Positions 1 through 6,602 of a stretch of 16,226 nucleotides of DNA are shown here, piece after piece. This DNA is from an uncultured bacterium. GTDB lineage: Bacteria > Planctomycetota > Phycisphaerae > Phycisphaerales > SM1A02. The stretch is from NCBI GenBank assembly GCA_903867275.1, contig CAIPQY010000235.1:1-16226 (forward strand), in the 5' to 3' direction. The position numbers were made by a program, and so were the translations under genes. The notes under the pieces are model-generated. The model did not search any database. It was not told the DNA's origin and was given only the letters and a program-made list of their open reading frames with translations. The first letter of the stretch is position 1, and each line of letters begins with the position of its first letter.

Positions 1-1
1 C

Positions 2-736
2 ATCGAGCAGATCAGCTACTTCCAGGTGGACAACCCGCTGGTGCGCTGCATCGATCCGGTGTTCCTTGGCGCGCACGCCAGCGCCTCACACTCGAGCGGC
101 GAGATGAGCAGCAAGTGCGTGAGCAAGCGCAACGCCGCCGAGAAGGTGGGCGTGCTGTGCCGCGGCCCGGGCACGGGCGGTCTGCGCACCATGGTGATCG
201 AGTACAGCGATCTGCCGAAGAAGGCCGCCGAGCAGCGCGATGCCGCGGGTGAACTCACCTTCGGTGCCGCCAACATCGCGGTGCACGCGCTCAGCGTGGC
301 CTTCGCGCAGCGCCTGGCCCGCGGCGAGGGCGTACGCCTGCCGTGGCATCGCGCGCACAAGAAGGTGCCGTGCATCGACATCGGCACCGGCAAGCTGATC
401 GAGCCAAGCGCGCCCAACGCGTACAAGTTCGAGTGCTTCATCTTCGACGCGCTGGAACTGGCCGAACGCAGCCTGACCATGCAGGTGAACCGCGTGGAGG
501 AGTTCGCGCCCATCAAGAACGCCGAAGGCGAGGACAGCCCGGCGAGCAGTCACCGCATCCAGAGCGACCGACATGGCGCGTGGCTTGCATCGGCGGGCGC
601 GCAGGTGCCACGCCGCGGCGACGGCAGCGTGGACGCCAAGATCGAGATCGGTCCCCTGGCCGCCATGGAAGCCGCCGACCTGCGCAACAAGCCGTTCCCA
701 AGGCAGGTGCATCGCGGCCAGGAACTGGTGATCTGA
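2..736 (+). CDS. UDP-N-acetylhexosamine pyrophosphorylase (UAP/AGX family), 3' part
   Basis: Open reading frame running in from the window edge in frame 2, so the N-terminal part, with the nucleotide-binding GG motif, is missing. The 244 visible codons match the C-terminal half of the eukaryotic-type UDP-GlcNAc/UDP-GalNAc pyrophosphorylases. Visible landmarks are a YFQVDNPLV segment near the start, then CIDPVFLGAHA, a VGVLCR strand, a VIEYSDLP strand, a NIAVHALS helix, a KKVPCID strand, KFECFIFDAL and EEFAPIKNAEG, whose lysine lies in the sugar-phosphate site of the family. These enzymes join UTP and a hexosamine 1-phosphate to give UDP-HexNAc plus pyrophosphate in the cytosol, feeding peptidoglycan, lipopolysaccharide or glycan synthesis. 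A glucose-1-phosphate-specific relative cannot be excluded. The stop TGA lies 13 nt from the end of the convergent recJ. GTG at 26 is an internal codon, not the start. Confidence 0.85.
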   Translation: MEQISYFQVDNPLVRCIDPVFLGAHASASHSSGEMSSKCVSKRNAAEKVGVLCRGPGTGGLRTMVIEYSDLPKKAAEQRDAAGELTFGAANIAVHALSVAFAQRLARGEGVRLPWHRAHKKVPCIDIGTGKLIEPSAPNAYKFECFIFDALELAERSLTMQVNRVEEFAPIKNAEGEDSPASSHRIQSDRHGAWLASAGAQVPRRGDGSVDAKIEIGPLAAMEAADLRNKPFPRQVHRGQELVI

Positions 737-738
737 CG

Positions 739-748
739 CGCCGCGGCG
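739..748. terminator. Weak palindrome between convergent stops
   Basis: The 13-bp gap between the UAP and recJ stop codons contains the perfect palindrome CGCCGCGGCG. It has no separate loop and no T-tract, so as an RNA it would fold only into a three-pair stem with a four-base loop. It is the only structure available in the gap and may be chance in GC-rich DNA. Confidence 0.15.
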
Positions 749-749
749 G

Positions 750-2468
750 TCAGTCCACGAACAGGAAGTCCTTCACCTCGAAGCTCGGATCCCATCGCGG
801 ATTCGTGCTGGGCTTCGGCGAGCCGACCACCTCCAGCATGCGGCTCCGGCGGAAATCGCCGATGCGATCGGCCTGACGCCACAGCAGCAGTTCGGTGTTG
901 CGCAGCGAGCCCTGCGACTGCACGCGCACCTTCAGGTGCGTTCGATCGGCGCCCAGCACGCTTGCGTCGTGCACGCGCAGTCCGGGGCAGTGGATGAGCG
1001 GTTCCGGAAAGTCCTTGCCGAAGGGCTGCAGCGTGCGCAGCTCGTCGATGGCCGCCATCGCCTGCTCGATGGGCATCGAGGCGTCCACCTGCAGCGTGCG
1101 CAGGCGCGGCTCCTGCCCCATCTGCGCGCGCACGGCCTGCTCGAACGCCTCGATGAACGCGGGCATGTTCGCCGGCTCGATCGAGCCACCCGCCGCCGCT
1201 GCGTGGCCGCCGTACTTCACCAGCAGCGCGGCGCACGCATCAAGGCATGCATGCAGGTCGATGCCCGCCGGCGCACGACCCGAGGCCTTCAGCCACTGAT
1301 CTTCGCCGCCGAACAGCATCACCGGCTTGTTGAACTTCTCCACCAGACGCGCGGCGGCCAGGCCCAGCAGGCCCGGATGCCACGATGGATCCGCCATCAC
1401 GATGGACGCCCTGCCCGCGTCATCAAGACCGCGCTGCACCACCAGCGCCTCGGTGGCGCGAACCAGCTCGTCCTGGCGCAGCTTGCGCTCGTTGTTGGCA
1501 GCTTCCAGCTTGCGCGCCGCGGATCGCGCCTCGGCCGCATCGTCGGTGTCCAGCACGCGCAACGCGTCGGTGGCCTCGTCGAGCCGACCCGAAGCGTTCA
1601 GCCGCGGCCCGATGTGAAAGCCGAGCGTGCGCGCATCCACCTCACCCGCACCCACGCGCGCCTCGCGAAGAATGGCCTGTACGCCTGGAATGCCGCAGGT
1701 TGGCAGACGCTTCACCGCTTGGGCCACCAGCACGCGGTTCTCGTCGAGCAGCGGCATCACGTCGGGCACCAGGCCCATCGCGGCCAGCGGCAGCGCGATG
1801 TCCACCACCCAGTTGCGCAGTCGCTCGGGCGGTCGCTCGCCGCCGCGCAGCCGGATCAATCGCTTGGCCACCTTGAAGGCCACCACGCTGCCCGAGATGT
1901 GCTCGAACGGACACCCACCAAGCGACGGATGCGCCACCGCCTCGGCCTGCGGCACCACCAGCGCGCCATCCGCGCCGCGCTCCACGCGGTGATGGTCGGT
2001 GATCACCATGCGAAGCCCAAGTTCCTTCGCCAGCGCCGCCTCCTTGAAACTGCGGATGCCGCAGTCGACCGTGATCACCGCCTGCACCCCCTCGGCCTGC
2101 AATTGCCGCAGCGCGTCGGCGTGCACACCGTAGCCCTCATCCACGCGGTGCGGAATGAACACGCGCGGCGTGGCATCGAACAGCCGCAGCAGACGCGACA
2201 TGATCGCGGCCGCGCACAACCCATCGGCGTCGTAGTCCCCGTAGATGGCGATGCGCAGCCCCTGCTTCAGCCAGTCATCCAGCGCCGCGGCCGCTGCATC
2301 GGCGCCGGGCAGCGACGCGGGCTCGCGCAGCAGTGACAGCGAAGGAAGCGAAGATGCAAACAGTGACTGGTCCCGCTCGCCCGTGAGGCCGCGCCGCTGC
2401 AGGATGCACTCGCGCAGCGAGGCCGCCTGCACCCCTTCCGGCATGATCCATTGGTACTGGGAACCCAT
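750..2468 (-). CDS. recJ: Single-stranded-DNA-specific exonuclease RecJ
   Basis: 572 residues, the usual size for bacterial RecJ, a cytosolic 5'-3' single-strand DNA exonuclease of recombination and mismatch repair. All DHH-family metal motifs are visible: YGDYDADG (D78, D80, D82), TVDCGI (D135), ITDHH (D158-H160) and DIALPLAAMGLVPD (D223, D236). These are followed by the RecJ-specific GPRLNASGRL and by GGHAAAAGGS of the DHHA1 domain, which binds DNA. A C-terminal OB-fold-like section rich in short strands follows (roughly residues 460-572). The ATG at 2468 is the first start in frame. No Shine-Dalgarno precedes it, but TAGGCT lies 9 nt upstream, so the mRNA may have almost no leader. The gene converges on the UAP gene and diverges from the adenylate kinase gene, so it stands alone as a transcription unit. 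Confidence 0.96.
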   Translation of the reverse strand: MGSQYQWIMPEGVQAASLRECILQRRGLTGERDQSLFASSLPSLSLLREPASLPGADAAAAALDDWLKQGLRIAIYGDYDADGLCAAAIMSRLLRLFDATPRVFIPHRVDEGYGVHADALRQLQAEGVQAVITVDCGIRSFKEAALAKELGLRMVITDHHRVERGADGALVVPQAEAVAHPSLGGCPFEHISGSVVAFKVAKRLIRLRGGERPPERLRNWVVDIALPLAAMGLVPDVMPLLDENRVLVAQAVKRLPTCGIPGVQAILREARVGAGEVDARTLGFHIGPRLNASGRLDEATDALRVLDTDDAAEARSAARKLEAANNERKLRQDELVRATEALVVQRGLDDAGRASIVMADPSWHPGLLGLAAARLVEKFNKPVMLFGGEDQWLKASGRAPAGIDLHACLDACAALLVKYGGHAAAAGGSIEPANMPAFIEAFEQAVRAQMGQEPRLRTLQVDASMPIEQAMAAIDELRTLQPFGKDFPEPLIHCPGLRVHDASVLGADRTHLKVRVQSQGSLRNTELLLWRQADRIGDFRRSRMLEVVGSPKPSTNPRWDPSFEVKDFLFVD

Positions 2469-2477
2469 GTCGTGGTC

Positions 2478-2483
2478 AGCCTA
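2478..2483 (-). promoter_or_regulatory. Possible recJ -10 element
   Basis: On the minus strand TAGGCT lies 9 nt before the recJ ATG and fits TANNNT. No convincing -35 hexamer is seen 16-18 nt further upstream. If used, transcription would begin about 2-3 nt before the start codon. The assignment rests on the similar spacing at other genes in this window. Confidence 0.25.
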
Positions 2484-2490
2484 TCCACCC

Positions 2491-2519
2491 TTTCCGCGGG
2501 CGTGCCTCCATGGCATACT
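2491..2519 (+). promoter_or_regulatory. Possible adk promoter
   Basis: TTTCCG (2491-2496) and CATACT (2514-2519) are separated by 17 bp. CATACT matches TATAAT at four of six positions, while the -35 is poor. Initiation about 7 nt downstream would start the mRNA near 2526, right at the Shine-Dalgarno. The element shares the 72-bp recJ/adk gap with the recJ promoter. Confidence 0.25.
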
Positions 2520-2520
2520 C

Positions 2521-2536
2521 CGGGGAAGGAGCCCCG
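2521..2536 (+). promoter_or_regulatory. Shine-Dalgarno inside a perfect hairpin loop (adk leader)
   Basis: CGGGG (2521-2525) pairs perfectly with CCCCG (2532-2536). The six-base loop is AAGGAG, a consensus Shine-Dalgarno, which ends 9 nt before the adk ATG at 2541. The Shine-Dalgarno and start choice are secure. Whether the hairpin forms depends on transcription starting upstream of 2521, which the weak promoter proposed at 2491-2519 would not allow. Confidence 0.5.
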
Positions 2537-2540
2537 CATC

Positions 2541-3161
2541 ATGTCCGACCGCTACAAGTGCATTCTTCTCGTTGGCGCGCCCGGTGCGGGCAAGGGAACC
2601 CAGGGCAAGATCGTGGGCAGCATTCCCGGCTTCTATCACCTGGCCTGCGGCGACGTGTTCCGCTCGCTCGATCTCACCAGTCCGCTTGGCAAGAAGTTCA
2701 TGGAGTACTCGAGCCGCGGCGAGCTGGTGCCGGATGAACTCACCGTGGAGATGTGGCAGCAGAACATGCACGCGCAGACCGTGCTGAGCCTGTACAAGCC
2801 GGCGCAGGATCTGCTGCTGCTCGACGGCATTCCGCGCACCGTGGCGCAGGCCAAGGCGCTGGAGAAGTACCTGGATGTGCTGCTGGTGCTGCACCTGATC
2901 TGCCCCAACGAGGACGAGATGGTTCGCCGCATGCGCCGTCGCGCGCTGAAGGAGAACCGCATCGACGACGCCGACGAGAAGGTGATCCGCCGTCGCTTCG
3001 AGGTGTATCGCCGCGAGACGGCGCCCATCCTGAACTACTACCCCGCCAACATCATCAAGGAAGTGCCGGCCACCGGCAGTCCGGCGATGGTGCTGATGTC
3101 GGTGCTGGACGTGGTGGCACCGCTGCAGGATCACCACTTCCGCAATCCGCTCAACCCCTGA
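2541..3161 (+). CDS. adk: Adenylate kinase family protein (short form)
   Basis: 206 residues. It interconverts ATP + AMP and 2 ADP in the cytosol, if it is a true adenylate kinase. It has the P-loop GAPGAGKGT (residues 12-20, K18), the NMP-binding GDVFR (37-41), GELVPDELT (60-68), DGIPRT (95-100, usually DGFPRT), and NRIDD followed by VIRRRFEVYRRET. The LID is the short form: no long insertion and no zinc cysteines lie between RRR and NRIDD. The residue before GDVFR is Cys where most adenylate kinases have Thr. The start at ATG 2541 is fixed by AAGGAG 9 nt upstream; the longer open frame from 2451 has no ribosome site and overlaps recJ. Another nucleoside monophosphate kinase specificity (UMP/CMP) is possible, but the motifs fit Adk best. 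Confidence 0.85.
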   Translation: MSDRYKCILLVGAPGAGKGTQGKIVGSIPGFYHLACGDVFRSLDLTSPLGKKFMEYSSRGELVPDELTVEMWQQNMHAQTVLSLYKPAQDLLLLDGIPRTVAQAKALEKYLDVLLVLHLICPNEDEMVRRMRRRALKENRIDDADEKVIRRRFEVYRRETAPILNYYPANIIKEVPATGSPAMVLMSVLDVVAPLQDHHFRNPLNP

Positions 3162-3163
3162 TC

Positions 3164-3180
3164 GCGCCCACGCGGGGCGC
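3164..3180. terminator. Hairpin between convergent adk and the PDZ gene
   Basis: GCGCCC (3164-3169) and GGGCGC (3175-3180) form a perfect six-pair stem with the loop ACGCG. The hairpin fills most of the 24-bp gap between the two converging stop codons. Neither side has a T-tract, so it is not a classical intrinsic terminator, but its place suggests a two-way transcription stop or an RNA 3'-end stabiliser for both genes. Confidence 0.45.
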
Positions 3181-3185
3181 CTGAT

Positions 3186-4214
3186 TCACGGCGTTCGATC
3201 GGCCGGCGGGTCGGTCGGCGGCCTCGACGCGGCTTCGCCCGGCACCACTTCCGGAACCACCGCCGGGCTCGGCTTCACCGCAAACCGCTGCGCGATCGAT
3301 GCGGCCTGCCACGCGCGCTGCTGCAGCGGCAGGTTGGCGCGGTTCATCGCCACGTTGTTCGGCACACCCATGGCGCGCGCTTCCATCGCGTCGAAGCGAT
3401 CCAGGTTGCTTGCATCGCCCAGCGCCACATTGAACTCCAGACGGCGCTCCACCTGCTTGCCATCGGCGCCCACCAGCGGTCGACCCTGCGCATCGCGCTC
3501 GGTGCGCAGCACCACCAGCTTCACCTCGTGACCGGGCGGCCGCGTCTGCAGCGCTTCCGCAAGATCATTGCTGCTGGTCAACTGCGCGCCATCGACCTGC
3601 TCGATCACGTCGCCAATCTTCAGGATCTTCTCCGCGGGCATGTCGGGCAGCGTGCCCTGCACCAGCACGCCGGGGCGGGCCAGCGGCGCGTTGCCCATGC
3701 GCACACCCAGCGCACCACGCGGCTTCTCAACCGCGCGCCGCTTGGCGATGCCCAGCAACCGCTCGTGCACCTCGGGCGAAAGGCCGGCGCGATCCAGCAT
3801 GGCCCAGATCTCCGCATCCTCGATGCGCTGCGAACGCAACGCCTCGCTGGCGCCTTCACGCACCTCGAACGACGGGTCATCCAGACGCACCACCAGCTCC
3901 TGCACCGCACCGCTCACGCGGACGCGCGCCAGTCGCTCGGGAGAAAGCGTGTCCATGATCGCCAGCTGGGCCTGCTGACGCCGCTTGGCGAAATCCGGCA
4001 TCTCGATCGCGGGGTTGGCGCGATTGTTCGGCTTCATCACCGGCACGCGGATACCCGCCGGGGCATCGGGCCGGGCAGGTTGCGGTCGCTCGATGGGCGG
4101 TTCCAGCTGCGGCTCGAGCTGCGCCGGATCATCCTGCCGCGCGAACGCGAGCAGCGTCAGGCAAGCACTGAACGCAAGCGCCGCTGCAAGGTGCCGGCGC
4201 GATCGCGCATCCAC
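3186..4214 (-). CDS. Secreted HEAT-like/PDZ domain protein
   Basis: 342 residues from a GTG start at 4214. That start gives a clean signal peptide: MDARSRRH, then a hydrophobic run LAAALAFSACLTLLAFA, with likely cleavage after A25. Next comes a Pro/Glu-rich spacer (about 27-70), then a HEAT-like helical section (about 90-160) containing LVVRLDDPSFEVREGASEALRS. A PDZ domain follows (about 166-270), with GVLVQGTLPDMPAEK and LKIGDVIEQVDGAQL as the ligand-groove and core strands. A Pro/Ala-rich tail ends the protein. No protease triad is visible, so it is probably an adaptor or scaffold in the periplasm, not a peptidase. Its first 58 nt overlap the end of the kinase gene in another frame, so it is probably translationally coupled. 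AAGG four bases before the GTG is a weak ribosome site. It is the last gene of the tpiA operon. Confidence 0.7.
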   Translation of the reverse strand: MDARSRRHLAAALAFSACLTLLAFARQDDPAQLEPQLEPPIERPQPARPDAPAGIRVPVMKPNNRANPAIEMPDFAKRRQQAQLAIMDTLSPERLARVRVSGAVQELVVRLDDPSFEVREGASEALRSQRIEDAEIWAMLDRAGLSPEVHERLLGIAKRRAVEKPRGALGVRMGNAPLARPGVLVQGTLPDMPAEKILKIGDVIEQVDGAQLTSSNDLAEALQTRPPGHEVKLVVLRTERDAQGRPLVGADGKQVERRLEFNVALGDASNLDRFDAMEARAMGVPNNVAMNRANLPLQQRAWQAASIAQRFAVKPSPAVVPEVVPGEAASRPPTDPPADRTP

Positions 4215-5215
4215 TGCACCTTGCGAACCACCAACGCCAGCATGTCGCTGGCGCGGACGGACCCGAAGGTTCCGTGTCGGGCGATCGGCAGTGCGCACTC
4301 CGTGATGCACGCCTCCATCATAAGCGGCGCCACCATCTCCACCATCATGGCGATGGAGGGATCGCCATGCGCGCGGAAACCCTCGGCAAACGCCGCCATG
4401 CGGTCTTCGCTCAGTTCCGCGGGCCAGGTGGCCACGCTCGCGGCACCGCCGGCGCGCGAACTGAACTGCAGCAGCGCATTGGCGAAATCCACGATGGCCG
4501 GCTCCACTCGCGCGGCGTCGAAGTCGATCACGCCGGAAACGCGCTCGCCCTCGAACAGCACATTGCCCGGGTGAAAGTCGCCGTGCACCACCTGACTGTC
4601 CAGCGCGCCGTAGCCGAGGCCCTCCACCTGATCCGCCGCCTCGCGGTAGGCGGTGGACAGCGTTTCGCAGGCGGCAAGCATGGCTTCGGCGTCCACGGTT
4701 GGATCGACGGCCCGCACGGCCTTGGGCACGCGACGCAGCGCCTCGAACACATTCAGGCTGCCGTGAAAGCTGGCCGCACGCACATGTCCGTGCCACTGCA
4801 GGCGAAGACCCGCGGCGTGCAGACGACCCAGCGCATCGCCCGCCGCGCGCGCCTGCGCCGGCGCGCGAAGCCAGCGTGCACCGGCGATCAATGGGAAGAG
4901 TTCGTACGTGCCGCCGCCCCACTCCTGCCAGGTGGTGCCATCGCGAGCGGGCACCGGCACCGCCACCGCCGCGCCGGCCTTGGCGGCCGCTGCGATGAAG
5001 GCATGGGAAAATGCCACGCGCTCCGATTCATCGCGTCCGCGCGCACGTCGCTTCAGCACATAGCGGCCCCGCTGCGCATGCACGACCAACTTTGGACTTG
5101 AGCGACTTCCGCCGGCCAGCGGCTCGGTCCACTCCACGGTGCCCAGATCCCACTTCGCCAGCGCCTCGGCCATGCCTTCGGCGGTGTCGCGAAGCGGCGA
5201 TCCGTCACTCGGCAT
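4157..5215 (-). CDS. APH-fold phosphotransferase of unknown substrate
   Basis: 352 residues with the aminoglycoside phosphotransferase/choline kinase fold. An N-lobe holds a YVLKR strand, with K55 as the probable ATP lysine. The catalytic loop is VVHGDFHPGN (H211, D213, N218) and the metal-binding segment is VIDFDAA (D231, D233). Such kinases phosphorylate hydroxyls of small molecules: sugars, homoserine, choline or antibiotics. The layout is closest to the homoserine-kinase-II/CotS-like group in bacterial genomes, and nothing points to antibiotic resistance. The ATG at 5215 lies inside the last codons of yicC (11-nt overlap), and the stop lies inside the start region of the PDZ gene. This is therefore a tightly coupled operon position. 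The natural substrate cannot be read from sequence. Confidence 0.8.
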   Translation of the reverse strand: MPSDGSPLRDTAEGMAEALAKWDLGTVEWTEPLAGGSRSSPKLVVHAQRGRYVLKRRARGRDESERVAFSHAFIAAAAKAGAAVAVPVPARDGTTWQEWGGGTYELFPLIAGARWLRAPAQARAAGDALGRLHAAGLRLQWHGHVRAASFHGSLNVFEALRRVPKAVRAVDPTVDAEAMLAACETLSTAYREAADQVEGLGYGALDSQVVHGDFHPGNVLFEGERVSGVIDFDAARVEPAIVDFANALLQFSSRAGGAASVATWPAELSEDRMAAFAEGFRAHGDPSIAMMVEMVAPLMMEACITECALPIARHGTFGSVRASDMLALVVRKVQWMRDRAGTLQRRLRSVLA

Positions 5216-6086
5216 TCGCAGCCTGTTCCTTGATGCGGTCGATGGCGGTCTTCATGTCCACCACGCGCGTGGCGATCTCGAAGTCGCTGGCCTTGCTCGC
5301 GATGGTGTTCGCCTCGCGCAGCATCTCCTGCGCCAGGAAGTCGAGCGTGCGGCCGATGGGCTCGGGATTGGCTGGATCGAGCAGCTTGCGGAAGGCCTGC
5401 AGATGGCCGCCCAGACGCTGGATCTCTTCGGCGATGTCCGCGCGCTCGGCGAAGGTGGCCACCTCGCGCAGCACATCTTCCTGTCGCGCGGCGATGCCGG
5501 CCTCGGCCAGCATGGTGGCCATGCGCGTCTTCAGACGCTCGCCGTACAGGCGACTCACTTCGGGCGCGCGCTCGCGCACCTCGTCGAGCCGCGTCTGGAT
5601 GGTCTGACCCAGCGACAGCAGCAGCGTGCGAAGCGCGGCGCCCTCGTTCTCGCGCATGGCGAAGAGCTGCTTGCACGCGTCTTCCAGCAGTCGCTCGATG
5701 ACGGGCTTGGCGGCCTCGCACAGCGACAGGCCGCCGTCGTCCACGATCACGCCCGGCAGACCAAGCAGCGCGCCGGCGTCGATGGTGACGTTGCCCGCGC
5801 CCTGCACGGCCTTCAGTTGATCGAGATAGCTCTTCAGCGTGGTGGTGTTGATGCGGCCTGCGCTGCGCGCGGTGCCGTCACCCATGCGAACCGTCAGCGA
5901 CACGCTGCCACGCTGCACGCGTCGCGCCAGCTTCGCCTCCAGCTCGCCCTCCATCGAGGTGAGCGAATCGGGCAGGCGCAGCATGGCCTTGAACGAACGG
6001 TTGTTCACCGATCGAACCTCGACGGCGATGTGCATGCCTTCGTGCTCGCACGAGGCCGCACCGTGACCGGTCATGCTTCGGATCAT
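5205..6086 (-). CDS. yicC: YicC family endoribonuclease
   Basis: 293 residues, the standard family length. It begins MIRSMTGHG, the typical YicC N-terminus, which fixes the ATG at 6086. The most conserved family blocks are present: VEVRSVNNRSFK near residue 25, ADIAEEIQRLGGHLQAF around 215, and GRTLDFLAQEMLREANTIASK around 245. YicC proteins are cytosolic RNases; the E. coli member acts on the small RNA RyhB. No clear Shine-Dalgarno is seen in the 15-nt gap after secG, so coupling to secG translation is likely. The family often sits beside gmk and rpoZ; here it sits instead between secG and a kinase gene. Confidence 0.93.
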   Translation of the reverse strand: MIRSMTGHGAASCEHEGMHIAVEVRSVNNRSFKAMLRLPDSLTSMEGELEAKLARRVQRGSVSLTVRMGDGTARSAGRINTTTLKSYLDQLKAVQGAGNVTIDAGALLGLPGVIVDDGGLSLCEAAKPVIERLLEDACKQLFAMRENEGAALRTLLLSLGQTIQTRLDEVRERAPEVSRLYGERLKTRMATMLAEAGIAARQEDVLREVATFAERADIAEEIQRLGGHLQAFRKLLDPANPEPIGRTLDFLAQEMLREANTIASKASDFEIATRVVDMKTAIDRIKEQAANAE

Positions 6087-6101
6087 GTGCCGCGCGTCCG
6101 T

Positions 6102-6587
6102 TCAGTTCTTCGGAGCGGCCGGAGTCGCGGCAGGCTCGGTCGCTGCAGGTGCAGCGGCGGGCGCGCTTGCGGGCACTTCGGGCGTCGCGGCGGGCACCGC
6201 GGGTGTCGCGGCGGGCACTGCGGGCGTCGCGGCAGGCACCTCGGGTGCGGCGGCAGGCACAGCAGGCGCCTGCATCGGCGTCACTGGAACGCTGGCCGGT
6301 GCGGCGGGCGCTTCGGTCTTGGCTTCTTCAGCGGGCTTGTCGGCGGGCACCACGCGGTTGAGCGCGTTCAGACCCACGGCCAGCACCAGATACACCGCGA
6401 ACACCGCCACGGTGGCCACGGTCAGCGCGTCACCGGTGCGACCACCGAAGGCCGTGTCGGTTCCACCACCGCCACCGAAGGCGCTCGCCAGTCCGCCGCC
6501 CTGCGGGCGCTGCACAAGAATGACCAGCACCAAGGCGATGCTGACGGCGATGAAGAGGACGGTGAGGATGGTGAAGAGAATGCCCAT
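6102..6587 (-). CDS. secG: Protein translocase subunit SecG with long Ala/Pro tail
   Basis: 161 residues from ATG 6587, chosen because GGAG lies 6 nt upstream, directly after the tpiA stop; a TTG at 6602 would overlap that ribosome site. The core is a normal SecG: transmembrane helix at about 3-25, the hallmark LVILVQRPQGGGLASAFGGGGG loop region (signature VQRPQGGGL), then a second helix at about 55-76. SecG is the small accessory subunit of the SecYEG export channel in the inner membrane. Most SecG proteins are 70-110 residues. This one adds about 80 residues that are almost all Ala, Pro, Val and Thr and include five 7-residue repeats. Position directly after tpiA is a widespread bacterial arrangement. 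Confidence 0.92.
   Translation of the reverse strand: MGILFTILTVLFIAVSIALVLVILVQRPQGGGLASAFGGGGGTDTAFGGRTGDALTVATVAVFAVYLVLAVGLNALNRVVPADKPAEEAKTEAPAAPASVPVTPMQAPAVPAAAPEVPAATPAVPAATPAVPAATPEVPASAPAAAPAATEPAATPAAPKN
6165..6269 (-). repeat. Five 21-bp tandem repeats in the secG tail
   Basis: Residues 107-141 of SecG form five copies of the heptad [A/T]P[A/E]VPA[A/S], encoded by five 21-bp units. The copies vary mostly at silent positions and in the first and third residues. This is an in-frame coding repeat and could change copy number by slippage or recombination without breaking the frame. Confidence 0.85.
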
Positions 6588-6602
6588 GGTTTGCTCCAGC
6601 AA

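Noticed and set aside
936..2336. Long open frame (466 codons) on the plus strand opposite recJ
   Set aside because: It lies wholly antisense to a clear RecJ, its translation is rich in His, Arg and Gln as expected of the reverse of a GC-biased gene, and it shows no domain or ribosome site.
2451..2540. N-terminal extension of adenylate kinase
   Set aside because: It would overlap recJ and place the P-loop about 30 residues too far in; AAGGAG supports ATG 2541.
4209..4214. Lipoprotein signal (FSAC) in the PDZ protein
   Set aside because: The residue at -3 is Phe and the hydrophobic core continues beyond the Cys, so cleavage after A25 by signal peptidase I is more likely.
4215..4922. N-terminal extension of the PDZ protein frame
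   Set aside because: The upstream part is an out-of-frame reading of the kinase gene, Arg-rich and without motifs; the GTG at 4214 gives a proper signal peptide.
6588..6602. TTG start five codons upstream for secG
   Set aside because: This start would place the GGAG ribosome site inside the coding sequence; ATG 6587 has that site at ideal distance and matches the family N-terminus.
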